This document shows, piece after piece, positions 1-8,741 of a DNA stretch of 64,000 nucleotides. The stretch is from NCBI GenBank assembly GCA_945948555.1, contig CAMFBM010000011.1, positions 1 to 64,000 on the forward strand, written 5' to 3'. Numbering within the stretch: the first letter of the stretch is position 1; every line of letters starts with the position of its first letter. The DNA is from an uncultured Bacteroidales bacterium. Its GTDB lineage: Bacteria > Bacteroidota > Bacteroidia > Bacteroidales > UBA932. The notes beneath the pieces were generated by a model. That model did no database searches, was not told where the DNA came from, and saw only the letters and a list, made by a program, of their open reading frames with translations. The translations under genes and the position numbers were made by a program.

Positions 1-26
1 AATTTGCTGATTTTCAGCGTTTATTG

Positions 27-111
27 CGGAGAGAGAGGGATTCGAACCCCCGGAGCCTTTCAGCTCAACAGTTTTCAAGACTGCCGTAATCGACCACTCT
101 ACCATCTCTCC
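27..111 (-). tRNA. tRNA-Ser (anticodon UGA)
   Basis: Reverse strand reads GGAGAGATGGTAGAGTGGTCGATTACGGCAGTCTTGAAAACTG...GGTTCGAATCCCTCTCTCTCCG; acceptor stem GGAGAGA/TCTCTCC, T-loop GGTTCGAATCC, anticodon loop CTTGAAA, long variable arm. Confidence 0.95.
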
Positions 112-240
112 AGTATTTCAATCTGACTTTGCCGGTGCAGTGCGCCGGGGTTTCTTCCGAAACGGACTGCAAAGATATTAAAAATTTTATTCTCGGCAAA
201 AAAATCAGTATTTTTTGTGAAATTTTTCAGCCGTTGTGGT

Positions 241-344
241 TCTGGGCTGGTTCAGGTTGGTCCTGGTTTGTTCTTGGGCTTGTCCTGTTTTGTTCCTGGG
301 CTTGTCTTGGTCTGCTTCAGGGCTTGTCCTGGTCTGGTCCTGGG
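241..344. repeat. Degenerate 22-bp GT-rich tandem repeat, about 4-5 copies
   Basis: TTCTTGGGCTTGTCCTGTTTTG / TTCCTGGGCTTGTCTTGGTCTG / CTTCAGGGCTTGTCCTGGTCTG at 271, 293, 315 plus flanking partial copies. Confidence 0.75.
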
Positions 345-356
345 AATCGAATCATC

Positions 357-1451
357 TTATCCCACAATCCATTTGCTGCCCGGGAGCAATGAGACTATCT
401 TGGTTGTGAGGGCACAGCAGATGAATGTGCAGATTGCGATGAAAGGGATTGACACAGGGGTCGGGAGATGGAGGGTCTGCATTGAGACTACTGACCAGAG
501 GTGGAGCCAGAAGATGTGCATCAGGTACATCCCGTAACTGAGTTTTGAGAGGGAGAGGATGATGCGCGGAGGGTTTGCCTGATGGATGCAGGAGAACATC
601 AGGAAGGCTCCTGTCGTGAGGCAGACCACGTTCAGGGTGCAGAAGGACCATCCTATTTCAAGTTCAGGGGTGGAGTGGATTACTCCCGGGACGGCCTGGA
701 TGTAGAAGGACAGGATTGTGGCGGCAGCTCCTGCCAGGACCATTGCACCGCCGGCAAGGAGTTTTGTCCGGTCACTCCACTGAAGATGGACCTTTATGTA
801 ATGCGCCAGGACGATGTAGCCCAGATAGCCCGAGAAGTACCAGAGCAGGTGGAATTCGTTCCAGAAGCATTGCCCCCAGACTTCGCCTGCCCAGCGGTTG
901 AGGAACGGTATGCAGGTGGAAATCAGAAAGAGCAGGATGAAGAATCTTTCCTCCCGGGCGCTTGTCTTGCTCAGCCACGGGGAAATCACAGGGATGAACA
1001 GGTAGAGTCCGAAAAGCGGGAACATGAACCACAGATGTCCTGCAAGGGTGGGGAAGTTCAGAAAAATCCTTGAGAGGTCCCGCAGGCTGGTCGCCCTGTC
1101 AATCTGCCCCCAGAGAAGAGGCAGGGTTGCATACAGGACGGAGAACACCAGGAATGGTGGAAGTACCCTCTTGAAGCGTCTTTTGTAGAATTCCTGGGTT
1201 GTCTGCTCCTCTTTTTTCGGCACGAGCAGGAATGCGGAGACAATTATGAAAAGCGGTACGGACATTCTTGAGAAACCGTCATAGACCGAAACGCAGATCC
1301 GGTCTGTCTGGTTGGCGATGACGGCCTGCGGACCTGCCATATCCGTCGAACCGGGTCCGGGATAGTAGTTTTCGCTGGCGTGCACGAGCATCACAAGGAA
1401 ACAGGCGAAGACGCGCACGTAGTCAAGGAAGGTTATTCTTTCGTTTTTCAT
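357..1451 (-). CDS. Acyltransferase 3 family membrane protein
   Basis: N-terminus ITFLDYVRVFACFLVMLVHASENY and multiple TM segments typical of acyltransferase_3; likely start MKNERITF at 1451 rather than 1550. Confidence 0.85.
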   Translation of the reverse strand: MKNERITFLDYVRVFACFLVMLVHASENYYPGPGSTDMAGPQAVIANQTDRICVSVYDGFSRMSVPLFIIVSAFLLVPKKEEQTTQEFYKRRFKRVLPPFLVFSVLYATLPLLWGQIDRATSLRDLSRIFLNFPTLAGHLWFMFPLFGLYLFIPVISPWLSKTSAREERFFILLFLISTCIPFLNRWAGEVWGQCFWNEFHLLWYFSGYLGYIVLAHYIKVHLQWSDRTKLLAGGAMVLAGAAATILSFYIQAVPGVIHSTPELEIGWSFCTLNVVCLTTGAFLMFSCIHQANPPRIILSLSKLSYGMYLMHIFWLHLWSVVSMQTLHLPTPVSIPFIAICTFICCALTTKIVSLLPGSKWIVG

Positions 1452-1605
1452 AACTAACTGGGATCTTCTGAAGACTCCGTAATGTTCCTTACTTAGGATA
1501 TTCAATGGAAAAAGCCGGACAGAAACCTTTCTGACCGGCTTGTCTGGCACTCCGATTCGCGGGTGCTATCTATGCCGAGCACCCGTACCGTGACGGCGGA
1601 GCGGA

Positions 1606-1875
1606 TTATTTTCCGGCGATGGCGCTGAGCCTCTCGAAGAGCTCGTCGATTTTGGAGTCCATCTCTGCACGGATGCCGGCATAGTAGGCACGGGTTGCTC
1701 CCTCAGGATGGTTAACCTTGTGTTTCAATGTGTTGTAAAGGTCAATCGCCTCTTCAACTATCTTTGAAACCTCGTCTGCGTTCTTTTCAGGATTGAGAGC
1801 TGCGTAAAGTGAGCAGTCATCAATGAACTCACCTATGAAGTATTCGATGTCTTTTTTGATAACTCTAAGGTTCAT
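1606..1875 (-). CDS. Conserved hypothetical small protein (89 aa)
   Basis: Intact ORF, helical acidic protein, isolated between genes. Confidence 0.7.
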   Translation of the reverse strand: MNLRVIKKDIEYFIGEFIDDCSLYAALNPEKNADEVSKIVEEAIDLYNTLKHKVNHPEGATRAYYAGIRAEMDSKIDELFERLSAIAGK

Positions 1876-1918
1876 ATCTATTTGGTGTTAATTGTTTTTC
1901 CGGCTGCAAATATAGTAA

Positions 1919-3085
1919 TTATTTTGATATTCGTTTAGCGAAAAGAAGGCGGTGTGAGTTTTCGTAGTAATCCTCCCGGGATGCCAGCAGGGAATTGACC
2001 CGCACGACTTGTGAGGAATGAATGAACCGCCCGTCACCTATATATATACCCACGTGGGTGACTTTCGCACTCCCGTCCTCCCGCCAGCTCCCGAAAAACA
2101 GCAGGTCGCCTGCCTGAAGGCTATCCAGCACAAAATCCTCTCCGTTCCGGACTTTCAGCATATCCCCGAGCCTTGCCTGCTGGGAGGCATTCCGGGGAAG
2201 GTCCACTCCGCAGAACCTGTAGGCAAGCAGGGCGAGTCCGCTGCAGTCCACACCGTTCGGGGAAGCCCCGCCCCAGAGATATGGCACTCCGACATACTTC
2301 ATGGCCTCCCTGATGACATTCTCACCCGAGAACACCCTTGTGGCTTTCCACTGTGAATAGTCCTCCACATCGGAGGCCTTCACATATCCGCAGGTCCCGT
2401 CTGGAAGCATTGCCTCTGCGAAACCTCCTTTGGACTCAGCCCTTCTTCCTGTTCCGGAATCCCCGGCTTTCCTTCCCCCGGACTTTTCCTTCTTCCCACT
2501 TTCGGGGTACGCGTTCCCGTATTTTTCGGAGTTCCTGTAATTCCCGGAATTCCCGTGCCTCCCGGATCTGAACACCATCCTGAGAACGTCACCCTGCACC
2601 AGATCGCAGATTTTCGGCGATTTCTCCGAAGGGGATGAGAAAAGGGTGCTGTGCCAGGCCGTGCAGATATATTTCGGAGCAGCGAGGTAATCGTCAATTT
2701 CCTCAGCGGTCATTTCCACGAGCCCTTTCTCCGTGCACCATGCCGTGTAGGGCTCGGGTGTGACTACCTTTCTCCAGTAACTCTCTTCCTCCTTGATTTC
2801 CACGACGGTTCCCATCAATGCCTGCGTGCCGAGTTCTGCAGTGTAGTCCGGCTCTTCCCTCAGGAAATTCACGGACAGGTTCACCACGGCATATCGCCCT
2901 GGATTTTCCTCCGATTGCACCGCCGCAGTCCCTTCGGCACAGGTCCGCCCGCCAGCCTGCCCAAAGGTCCGCCCTCCCGCCAGCTTACAGGTCTGCCCGC
3001 CAGCCAACTCACCCGTCCTTCCACCATCCTGCCCGGCCGCCTGCAGACAAATCAATGCCGACAGCAGGATGCCGAGGGTCGTCAT
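1919..3085 (-). CDS. NlpC/P60 (C40) family cysteine peptidase with SH3-like N-terminal regions
   Basis: VPYLWGGASPNGVDCSGLALLAYRFCGVDLPRNASQQ...GDLLFFG...THVGIYIGDGRFIHSS; N-terminal signal peptide if started at MTTLGILLSALICLQ. Confidence 0.9.
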   Translation of the reverse strand: MTTLGILLSALICLQAAGQDGGRTGELAGGQTCKLAGGRTFGQAGGRTCAEGTAAVQSEENPGRYAVVNLSVNFLREEPDYTAELGTQALMGTVVEIKEEESYWRKVVTPEPYTAWCTEKGLVEMTAEEIDDYLAAPKYICTAWHSTLFSSPSEKSPKICDLVQGDVLRMVFRSGRHGNSGNYRNSEKYGNAYPESGKKEKSGGRKAGDSGTGRRAESKGGFAEAMLPDGTCGYVKASDVEDYSQWKATRVFSGENVIREAMKYVGVPYLWGGASPNGVDCSGLALLAYRFCGVDLPRNASQQARLGDMLKVRNGEDFVLDSLQAGDLLFFGSWREDGSAKVTHVGIYIGDGRFIHSSQVVRVNSLLASREDYYENSHRLLFAKRISK

Positions 3086-3125
3086 TTGGAATATGTTTAT
3101 TATTTTTGCGCCCATAATTCCCGAT

Positions 3126-4127
3126 ATGTATAAAAACGAGGCAAATATAGCGAAAAGATACAATACCTTTGCCGGATATTTCCGTGAGAAATACGGTGAA
3201 CGGCTTCAGAAACTGGTGATTGATGCCGGTTTTACCTGTCCCAACCGTGACGGGAAGCTCGGCAGGGGAGGGTGTACCTTCTGTGACAATAATGCCTTCC
3301 ATCCGGGCTACAGCACCGCGGGGAAACCCCTTCTCAGGCAATTGGACGAGGGTATAGAGTTTCATAGGGTAAGGTACAGGAAATCAATGCATTATCTCGC
3401 ATATTTCCAGTCCTATTCAAACACTTACGCTCCTTTGGAGCGATTGAGGGAACTTTACTGCGAGGCCCTATCCCATCCCGAGGTGGTCGGTCTTGTCATC
3501 GGGACCCGTCCGGACTGCGTAAGTCCCGGAGTGCTGGATTTTCTGGAGGACCTTGCGGAAGGCAGGGCTATCCCGTTGTGGAACAGGACATTGGCAGATG
3601 GCAGAATCCTGACTGCACCAATCGTCATAGTGGAGTACGGAATAGAATCCTGCTACGACAGGACGCTCGAGAGGGTCAACCGCGGCCACGATTTCCTCAC
3701 TGCAAGGCAGGCAGTCGAGTGGACAGCGGCGAGGAACATTCCTGTCGGGGCCCATTTTATGCTTGGTTTGCCCGGAGAGAGTCGCAGTATGATGCTGGAG
3801 CAGTGTGCCCTGATCAATGAACTCCCGCTGCTGTCCGCAAAATTCCACCAGTTGCAGATTGTCAAAGGAACGCGGATGGAAAGGGAATTTGAGGAAAGAC
3901 CGGAGGATTTCGTGACCTTTGGCCTTGATGAATACATAGATTTCTTTGTGGACATCCTCGAGCGTCTCCGCCCCGACCTCTACATTGAAAGATTCGTCTC
4001 CGAAGTGCCTCCGAGATATGTCAGCCGCACCCCCTGGGGCCTGATCCGCAACGTGGAAATCCTCCGTATGCTTGACGCTAGGCTGGAAGAAAGGAATACT
4101 TTCCAGGGACGTCTGCTTAAAGGCTGA
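3126..4127 (+). CDS. TIGR01212-type radical SAM protein (YhcC-like)
   Basis: GFTCPNRDGKLGRGGCTFCDNNAFHPGY, GIESCYDRTLERVNRGH; start at MYKNEANIAKRYN. Confidence 0.88.
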   Translation: MYKNEANIAKRYNTFAGYFREKYGERLQKLVIDAGFTCPNRDGKLGRGGCTFCDNNAFHPGYSTAGKPLLRQLDEGIEFHRVRYRKSMHYLAYFQSYSNTYAPLERLRELYCEALSHPEVVGLVIGTRPDCVSPGVLDFLEDLAEGRAIPLWNRTLADGRILTAPIVIVEYGIESCYDRTLERVNRGHDFLTARQAVEWTAARNIPVGAHFMLGLPGESRSMMLEQCALINELPLLSAKFHQLQIVKGTRMEREFEERPEDFVTFGLDEYIDFFVDILERLRPDLYIERFVSEVPPRYVSRTPWGLIRNVEILRMLDARLEERNTFQGRLLKG

Positions 4128-4210
4128 AGGTCTTTGATGTGAATATATTAAATATTTAATATTCAATATTTTGAATATTAAGAATGGAAATATAAAATAG
4201 AGGAATATAT

Positions 4211-4549
4211 ATGTACTTTGTCGAAAAAACTTTCGAGGTGGCAGGATGCCACCGTCTGAATCTCCCGTACCCGAGCAAATGCACCAGCCTGCACGGACAC
4301 AACTGGATAATCACTGTCTATTGCAAGGCCGAGGCGCTCAATGAAGAGGGGATGGTCGTTGATTTTACCCACGTCAAGGAACGGATCCACGGCTATCTGG
4401 ACCACGGGAACTTCAACGAACTGCTACCTTTCAACCCGACTGCTGAGAACATTGCCCGCTGGGTTACCGAGCAGGTACCGAATTGCTACAAGGCACGCGT
4501 GCAGGAATCAGAGGGGAATATTGCGACCTATGTCGTTGATGCTCAATAG
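4211..4549 (+). CDS. queD: 6-carboxy-5,6,7,8-tetrahydropterin synthase
   Basis: FEVAGCHRLNLPYPSKCTSLHGHNWIITVYC, VVDFTHVKERIHGYLDHGNFNE. Confidence 0.92.
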   Translation: MYFVEKTFEVAGCHRLNLPYPSKCTSLHGHNWIITVYCKAEALNEEGMVVDFTHVKERIHGYLDHGNFNELLPFNPTAENIARWVTEQVPNCYKARVQESEGNIATYVVDAQ

Positions 4550-4554
4550 GTAAT

Positions 4555-5139
4555 ATGTACAAGGTCAACGAAATTTTCTACACCCTCCAGGGGGAGGGAC
4601 GCTTTACCGGAACGCCGGCGGTTTTCCTGAGGTTCAGCGGATGCAACCTCGCCTGCAGTTTCTGTGACACTGAATTTACGGAATATTCACTATTGTCGCT
4701 GAACCGGATAGTTGAACAGGTCTGCATCTTCCCTTCACGGCACATAGTCATCACGGGAGGTGAACCCCTGCTGCAACTGACTGACAGTCTTGCCTCCGCC
4801 CTGCATGAGAAGGGATTTTTCATTCAGATTGAAACCAATGGGACCCTCAGGCTGAACGGCTCTCTCCCGGAACTCGTGGATTGGGTGACCTGCTCTCCAA
4901 AGTCACAGAATATTGTCATTCAGAGAATTGACGAGCTGAAAGTGGTGCACACCGGTCAGGCCCTCTCTTTTTACGAGGAAATACCGATTGAACATCCTGA
5001 GTGCCGCTATCTTCAGCCCTGCGACGAGCGCGATCCCGTGCGCAATGCAGAAAATTTCGCCCGGGCCGTGGACTACATCAAGGCCCATCCCGTGTGGAAA
5101 CTCTCACTCCAGACCCACAAACTTACGGGCATAAAGTGA
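4555..5139 (+). CDS. queE: 7-carboxy-7-deazaguanine synthase (radical SAM)
   Basis: EIFYTLQGEGRFTGTPAVFLRFSGCNLACSFCDTEF, ITGGEPLLQ; adjacent to queD. Confidence 0.93.
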   Translation: MYKVNEIFYTLQGEGRFTGTPAVFLRFSGCNLACSFCDTEFTEYSLLSLNRIVEQVCIFPSRHIVITGGEPLLQLTDSLASALHEKGFFIQIETNGTLRLNGSLPELVDWVTCSPKSQNIVIQRIDELKVVHTGQALSFYEEIPIEHPECRYLQPCDERDPVRNAENFARAVDYIKAHPVWKLSLQTHKLTGIK

Positions 5140-5230
5140 GTTCCAGCCGGTCAGCCTGAAGGATTGTCAGAAAAAATGTTACCTTTGCAGGTCGTTGCCG
5201 GCCGATGACAAACGGCGAAGGAAAAATCAA

Positions 5231-6127
5231 ATGACTTTTATGATGACAGATCTTATAGTGCACTGGAACATGAACCCCGAGATTTTCCACATCGGGGCTT
5301 TCTCACTCAGGTGGTATTCAATCCTTTTCGTGGCGGGATTCGTCCTGGGATGGTTCATCTTCAAATGGTTCTTCAAAAGGGAGGGCGTTCCTGTCACCCT
5401 TCTTGACCCGCTGCTCTACACCCTGCTCATCGGCACAATCGTGGGAGCGCGCCTGGGGCATTGCCTTTTCTATCAGCCTGACTACTATTTCGGCAGCTGG
5501 AAAGGTTTCTGGGAAATATTCATGCCGTGGAAAGGCGGTCTTGCAAGTCACGGGGGAACCATAGCCCTCTTCATTGCAATGTGGTGGTTCGCAAAGCATT
5601 ACGGCAGGAAATACAATTTTGACTTCCTCTGGATTCTGGACAGGCTCTGCATCCCGGTGTGTTTCGCGGCGATGTTTATCCGTCTTGGAAACCTCTGCAA
5701 CTCAGAGATTTACGGGGATGTGACAAATCTTCCGTGGGGCTTTGTCTTCGAACTGCGCGGAGAGACTCTTCCGAAACACCCTACCCAGCTGTACGAGGCA
5801 TTCAGCTACCTCATCCTCGGACTCGTCCTTCTGGGACTTTACAAGTACCGCCTGCCGAAACTCAAGAGGGGCACCATCATCGGCATCTTCTTTACCGTCC
5901 TTTTCGGAATGCGTTTCCTGATTGAATTCATCAAGGAACCTCAGGTGGGCTTCGAGGAGTCAATGGCGCTGAATATGGGCCAGCTTCTCAGCATTCCTTT
6001 CATCCTTCTGGGCATAGGCCTGATTGTTTACAGTCTTGTAAAAGGTCAGAGCGCAATGATAGAACAGCCTCAGAGCCAACAGAAACCCCACAGGGAACCG
6101 ACGCATTACGCAAGGAGCCTGAAATAG
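5231..6127 (+). CDS. lgt: Prolipoprotein diacylglyceryl transferase
   Basis: GARLGHCLFYQPDYY, KGGLASHGG, RLGNLCNSEIYG, HPTQLYEA, RFLIEFIKEPQ. Confidence 0.95.
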   Translation: MTFMMTDLIVHWNMNPEIFHIGAFSLRWYSILFVAGFVLGWFIFKWFFKREGVPVTLLDPLLYTLLIGTIVGARLGHCLFYQPDYYFGSWKGFWEIFMPWKGGLASHGGTIALFIAMWWFAKHYGRKYNFDFLWILDRLCIPVCFAAMFIRLGNLCNSEIYGDVTNLPWGFVFELRGETLPKHPTQLYEAFSYLILGLVLLGLYKYRLPKLKRGTIIGIFFTVLFGMRFLIEFIKEPQVGFEESMALNMGQLLSIPFILLGIGLIVYSLVKGQSAMIEQPQSQQKPHREPTHYARSLK

Positions 6128-6134
6128 GTCACTG

Positions 6135-7061
6135 TCACAAGTTCGTTCCGCCCCTGTTGATCAGAAGATTTTTAAGGATTGATTTCCGGTATTGCAGAGG
6201 GGACATTCCGCTATGCCTCTTGAAAAATTTCCCAAAAGTGGACTGGTCCGGGAAATTCATTGCATCGGAAACCTGCTGGATACTCATTTTTGCGTCCCTG
6301 AGCATCTGGGCGGCGATTTCATATCTGGCTCCCGAGAGGAAGTTGCTGATGGGTTTCCCGACATTCTCCTTGACAATCATTGCGAGATATTGCTTGGAAA
6401 TGAAAAGGGCATCGGCATAGAACGCGACTCCGCCCTCCCTGGTGATGTGTTCCTTGACGAGCAGCAGGAATTTCCTGAACAGGAGATTCGAGCGTGACAG
6501 ATTGTCAGTGTGGTCCAGGCTGCTGTCGTCTCCGTATTTTTCGTACAGGGCACTGGCAAAATCAATCAGCAGGATGTAGTAAAGGGCATAGTTCAGTTCC
6601 TTTGCGAAATGGTGATTTTTGTTTCCGAGCGATCCTATCAGGTTGTTCATATCCTCCGAAAGAATCTTCAACTCCTTGAATGACAAAGGAATATAATTTC
6701 CTTTCCCCTGCCCCCTCATCTTCTCGATCAGTGATGGCGGAAACGGCGGCTTGTTGAGGAAGATGTCGCTTGTCAGTTTGTCGTTTGCCATAATGGCAAA
6801 GCCGTGGAAATCGGAACTGTATCTGATTCGGGAAAGTTGACCGAGTTTCGGGATATTCACAAAATGCCCTTGTTCCAGCATATATTCCTTGTCCCCGAAG
6901 GTGCAGTATATTCGTCCGCGGAGTATGCTCATAAACATATTGAACCCGCTCAACGTGTTGTCAGACAAATCTCCGGTGTATCCCCCTTTCAGTTCGCAGC
7001 CGTAGATGTAGTCTTCGATGAAGTTGTATTTCAAGATCTGTCCGGATGAAATAAGTCTCAT
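6135..7061 (-). CDS. AraC family transcriptional regulator
   Basis: C-terminal double HTH: FYADALFISKQYLAMIVKENVGKPISNFL...QVSDAMNFPDQSTFGKFFKRHSGMSPLQYRKS; divergent to efflux operon. Confidence 0.9.
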   Translation of the reverse strand: MRLISSGQILKYNFIEDYIYGCELKGGYTGDLSDNTLSGFNMFMSILRGRIYCTFGDKEYMLEQGHFVNIPKLGQLSRIRYSSDFHGFAIMANDKLTSDIFLNKPPFPPSLIEKMRGQGKGNYIPLSFKELKILSEDMNNLIGSLGNKNHHFAKELNYALYYILLIDFASALYEKYGDDSSLDHTDNLSRSNLLFRKFLLLVKEHITREGGVAFYADALFISKQYLAMIVKENVGKPISNFLSGARYEIAAQMLRDAKMSIQQVSDAMNFPDQSTFGKFFKRHSGMSPLQYRKSILKNLLINRGGTNL

Positions 7062-7215
7062 TTTTCTGTTGTTTCGGAATGTTAGGATGCAAATATAACT
7101 TATTTATCAAAAATGACCAATAGATTAGAAATATTGACTAAAATGATATATTCCTGTGGCACGATTATAGTGAAATAGTCCGCCGCGCATTTAAGAATAG
7201 ATTTAATAGGAAAGA

Positions 7216-8724
7216 ATGAAAAAGTTTGGATTACTTTTGGGGACAGCCTCTCTGATGCTGGTATCCTTCTCTGCCAAAGCGCAGTACAGGGACACGGCGG
7301 CACAGGAGCCTCAGGCTGTTGAAAAGGCCGACACTGTCGGAGCCCCCGTTGTTATCACTCTGGAACAGGCGCTTCAGATTGCGCTGAGTGAGAATTTGTC
7401 TGTCAAGGTGGCAGACATGGAAATCAGGCGTACCGAGTATGCAAAGAAGAGCACATACTCGTCCCTGTTTCCTCAGGTTGACCTGTCAGGGTCCTATCAG
7501 AGGACAATCAAGAGGCAGGTTATGTATATGGATGTGGATATGAGTGCCCTGACAGGCGGTGCCGGTGCAGGTAGCGGAACAGGCTCAGGCAGCGGTACGG
7601 GCTCATCCAGTGGTACTGGCAGCGGCTCAGGCAGCGGAGAAGGTTCAGCCTCTGCAGGGAAATCCCTTGCGGACGGAATGGAAGTGGGTCGTCTCAACAC
7701 CTTGAGTTTCGGCGTTTCCGCAGCCCTTCCTCTGGTGAATGCCCAGTTGTGGGAAAGCATAAAGATTTCCGGAAAATCGGTTGACCTTGCCGTTGAGAAG
7801 GCTCGTGCTTCCCGTCTGGATATGATTACCCAGGTGAAGAATGCCTTCTACACCACTCTCCTTGCAAAAGAGGCTTTCAATGTTTACAAGGAGGTATATG
7901 AGAACGCGCTGAGGAACTATGAAGAGACTGAAAAGAAGTACAATGCGCAGAAAGCCTCTGACCTTGACCTGAACCGCGCCAAGACTACGGTGGCCAATGC
8001 AGTTCCTAACGTTTACAATGCGGAAAGTTCCGTTATTCTCGCCTTGTGGCAGCTCAAGGCCCTGATGGGAGTGGACCTTGACACGGAAATCGATGTTGCA
8101 GGCAGTCTCGAAGACTACTCTGAGCATATGTTCTACGACATCCATCAGCACGATTCTGTGTCCCTGGATGCCAACACCACAATGCGTCAGCTTGCCATCC
8201 AGGCCGAGCAGCTCGCAAGGAATATCAGGCTTCAGAAATATGCCTACATCCCGACCCTTGCCGCACAGTTCAACTTCAGCGTTAACTCAATGGCCAACGA
8301 TGTCAAGGTCAGCGAGTTCAGATGGACTCCATATTCTTACGTCGGCATTGGACTTTCCATTCCGATTATCACCGGAGGAAAGAGAATCAACGATGTCCGC
8401 CAGGCGAAGAACCAGTACAGCCAGCTTCAGCTCCAGACCCAGGACACCGAGCGCAACCTGAGGATTGCCATCCGCCAAAGTCTGAACACTATGGAGACGA
8501 ACATGAAAAGTTACTATGCTGCGCAGGAGGCAGTGGGGACAGCACAGAAGGGATATGACATTGCGGAAAGGTCCTACCAGGTCGGCCGCAGCACCCTCAT
8601 AGAACTGAATGACGCCCAGCTCGCCTTGACACAGGCAAAACTTAGCGAGTCTCAGGCGATATACAATTTTGTGGTAGCCAAGGCTCAGCTTGAGCAGACT
8701 CTCGGAAAGGATTTTGTTGAATAA
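7216..8724 (+). CDS. TolC family outer membrane efflux protein
   Basis: Signal peptide, OEP repeats (LEQALQIALSENLSVKVADMEIRR; NDAQLALTQAKLSESQAIYNFVVAKAQLEQTLG); Gly/Ser-rich insertion. Confidence 0.92.
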   Translation: MKKFGLLLGTASLMLVSFSAKAQYRDTAAQEPQAVEKADTVGAPVVITLEQALQIALSENLSVKVADMEIRRTEYAKKSTYSSLFPQVDLSGSYQRTIKRQVMYMDVDMSALTGGAGAGSGTGSGSGTGSSSGTGSGSGSGEGSASAGKSLADGMEVGRLNTLSFGVSAALPLVNAQLWESIKISGKSVDLAVEKARASRLDMITQVKNAFYTTLLAKEAFNVYKEVYENALRNYEETEKKYNAQKASDLDLNRAKTTVANAVPNVYNAESSVILALWQLKALMGVDLDTEIDVAGSLEDYSEHMFYDIHQHDSVSLDANTTMRQLAIQAEQLARNIRLQKYAYIPTLAAQFNFSVNSMANDVKVSEFRWTPYSYVGIGLSIPIITGGKRINDVRQAKNQYSQLQLQTQDTERNLRIAIRQSLNTMETNMKSYYAAQEAVGTAQKGYDIAERSYQVGRSTLIELNDAQLALTQAKLSESQAIYNFVVAKAQLEQTLGKDFVE

Positions 8725-8741
8725 TAAAAAAAGAGAAATAT

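Noticed and set aside
4128-4210. preQ1 riboswitch upstream of queD
   Set aside because: Looked for the C-rich hairpin plus A-rich tail and did not find it; only an AT-rich palindrome is present.
7497-7760. 87-aa minus-strand Pro-rich ORF
   Set aside because: Antisense translation of the Gly/Ser repeat in the TolC gene.
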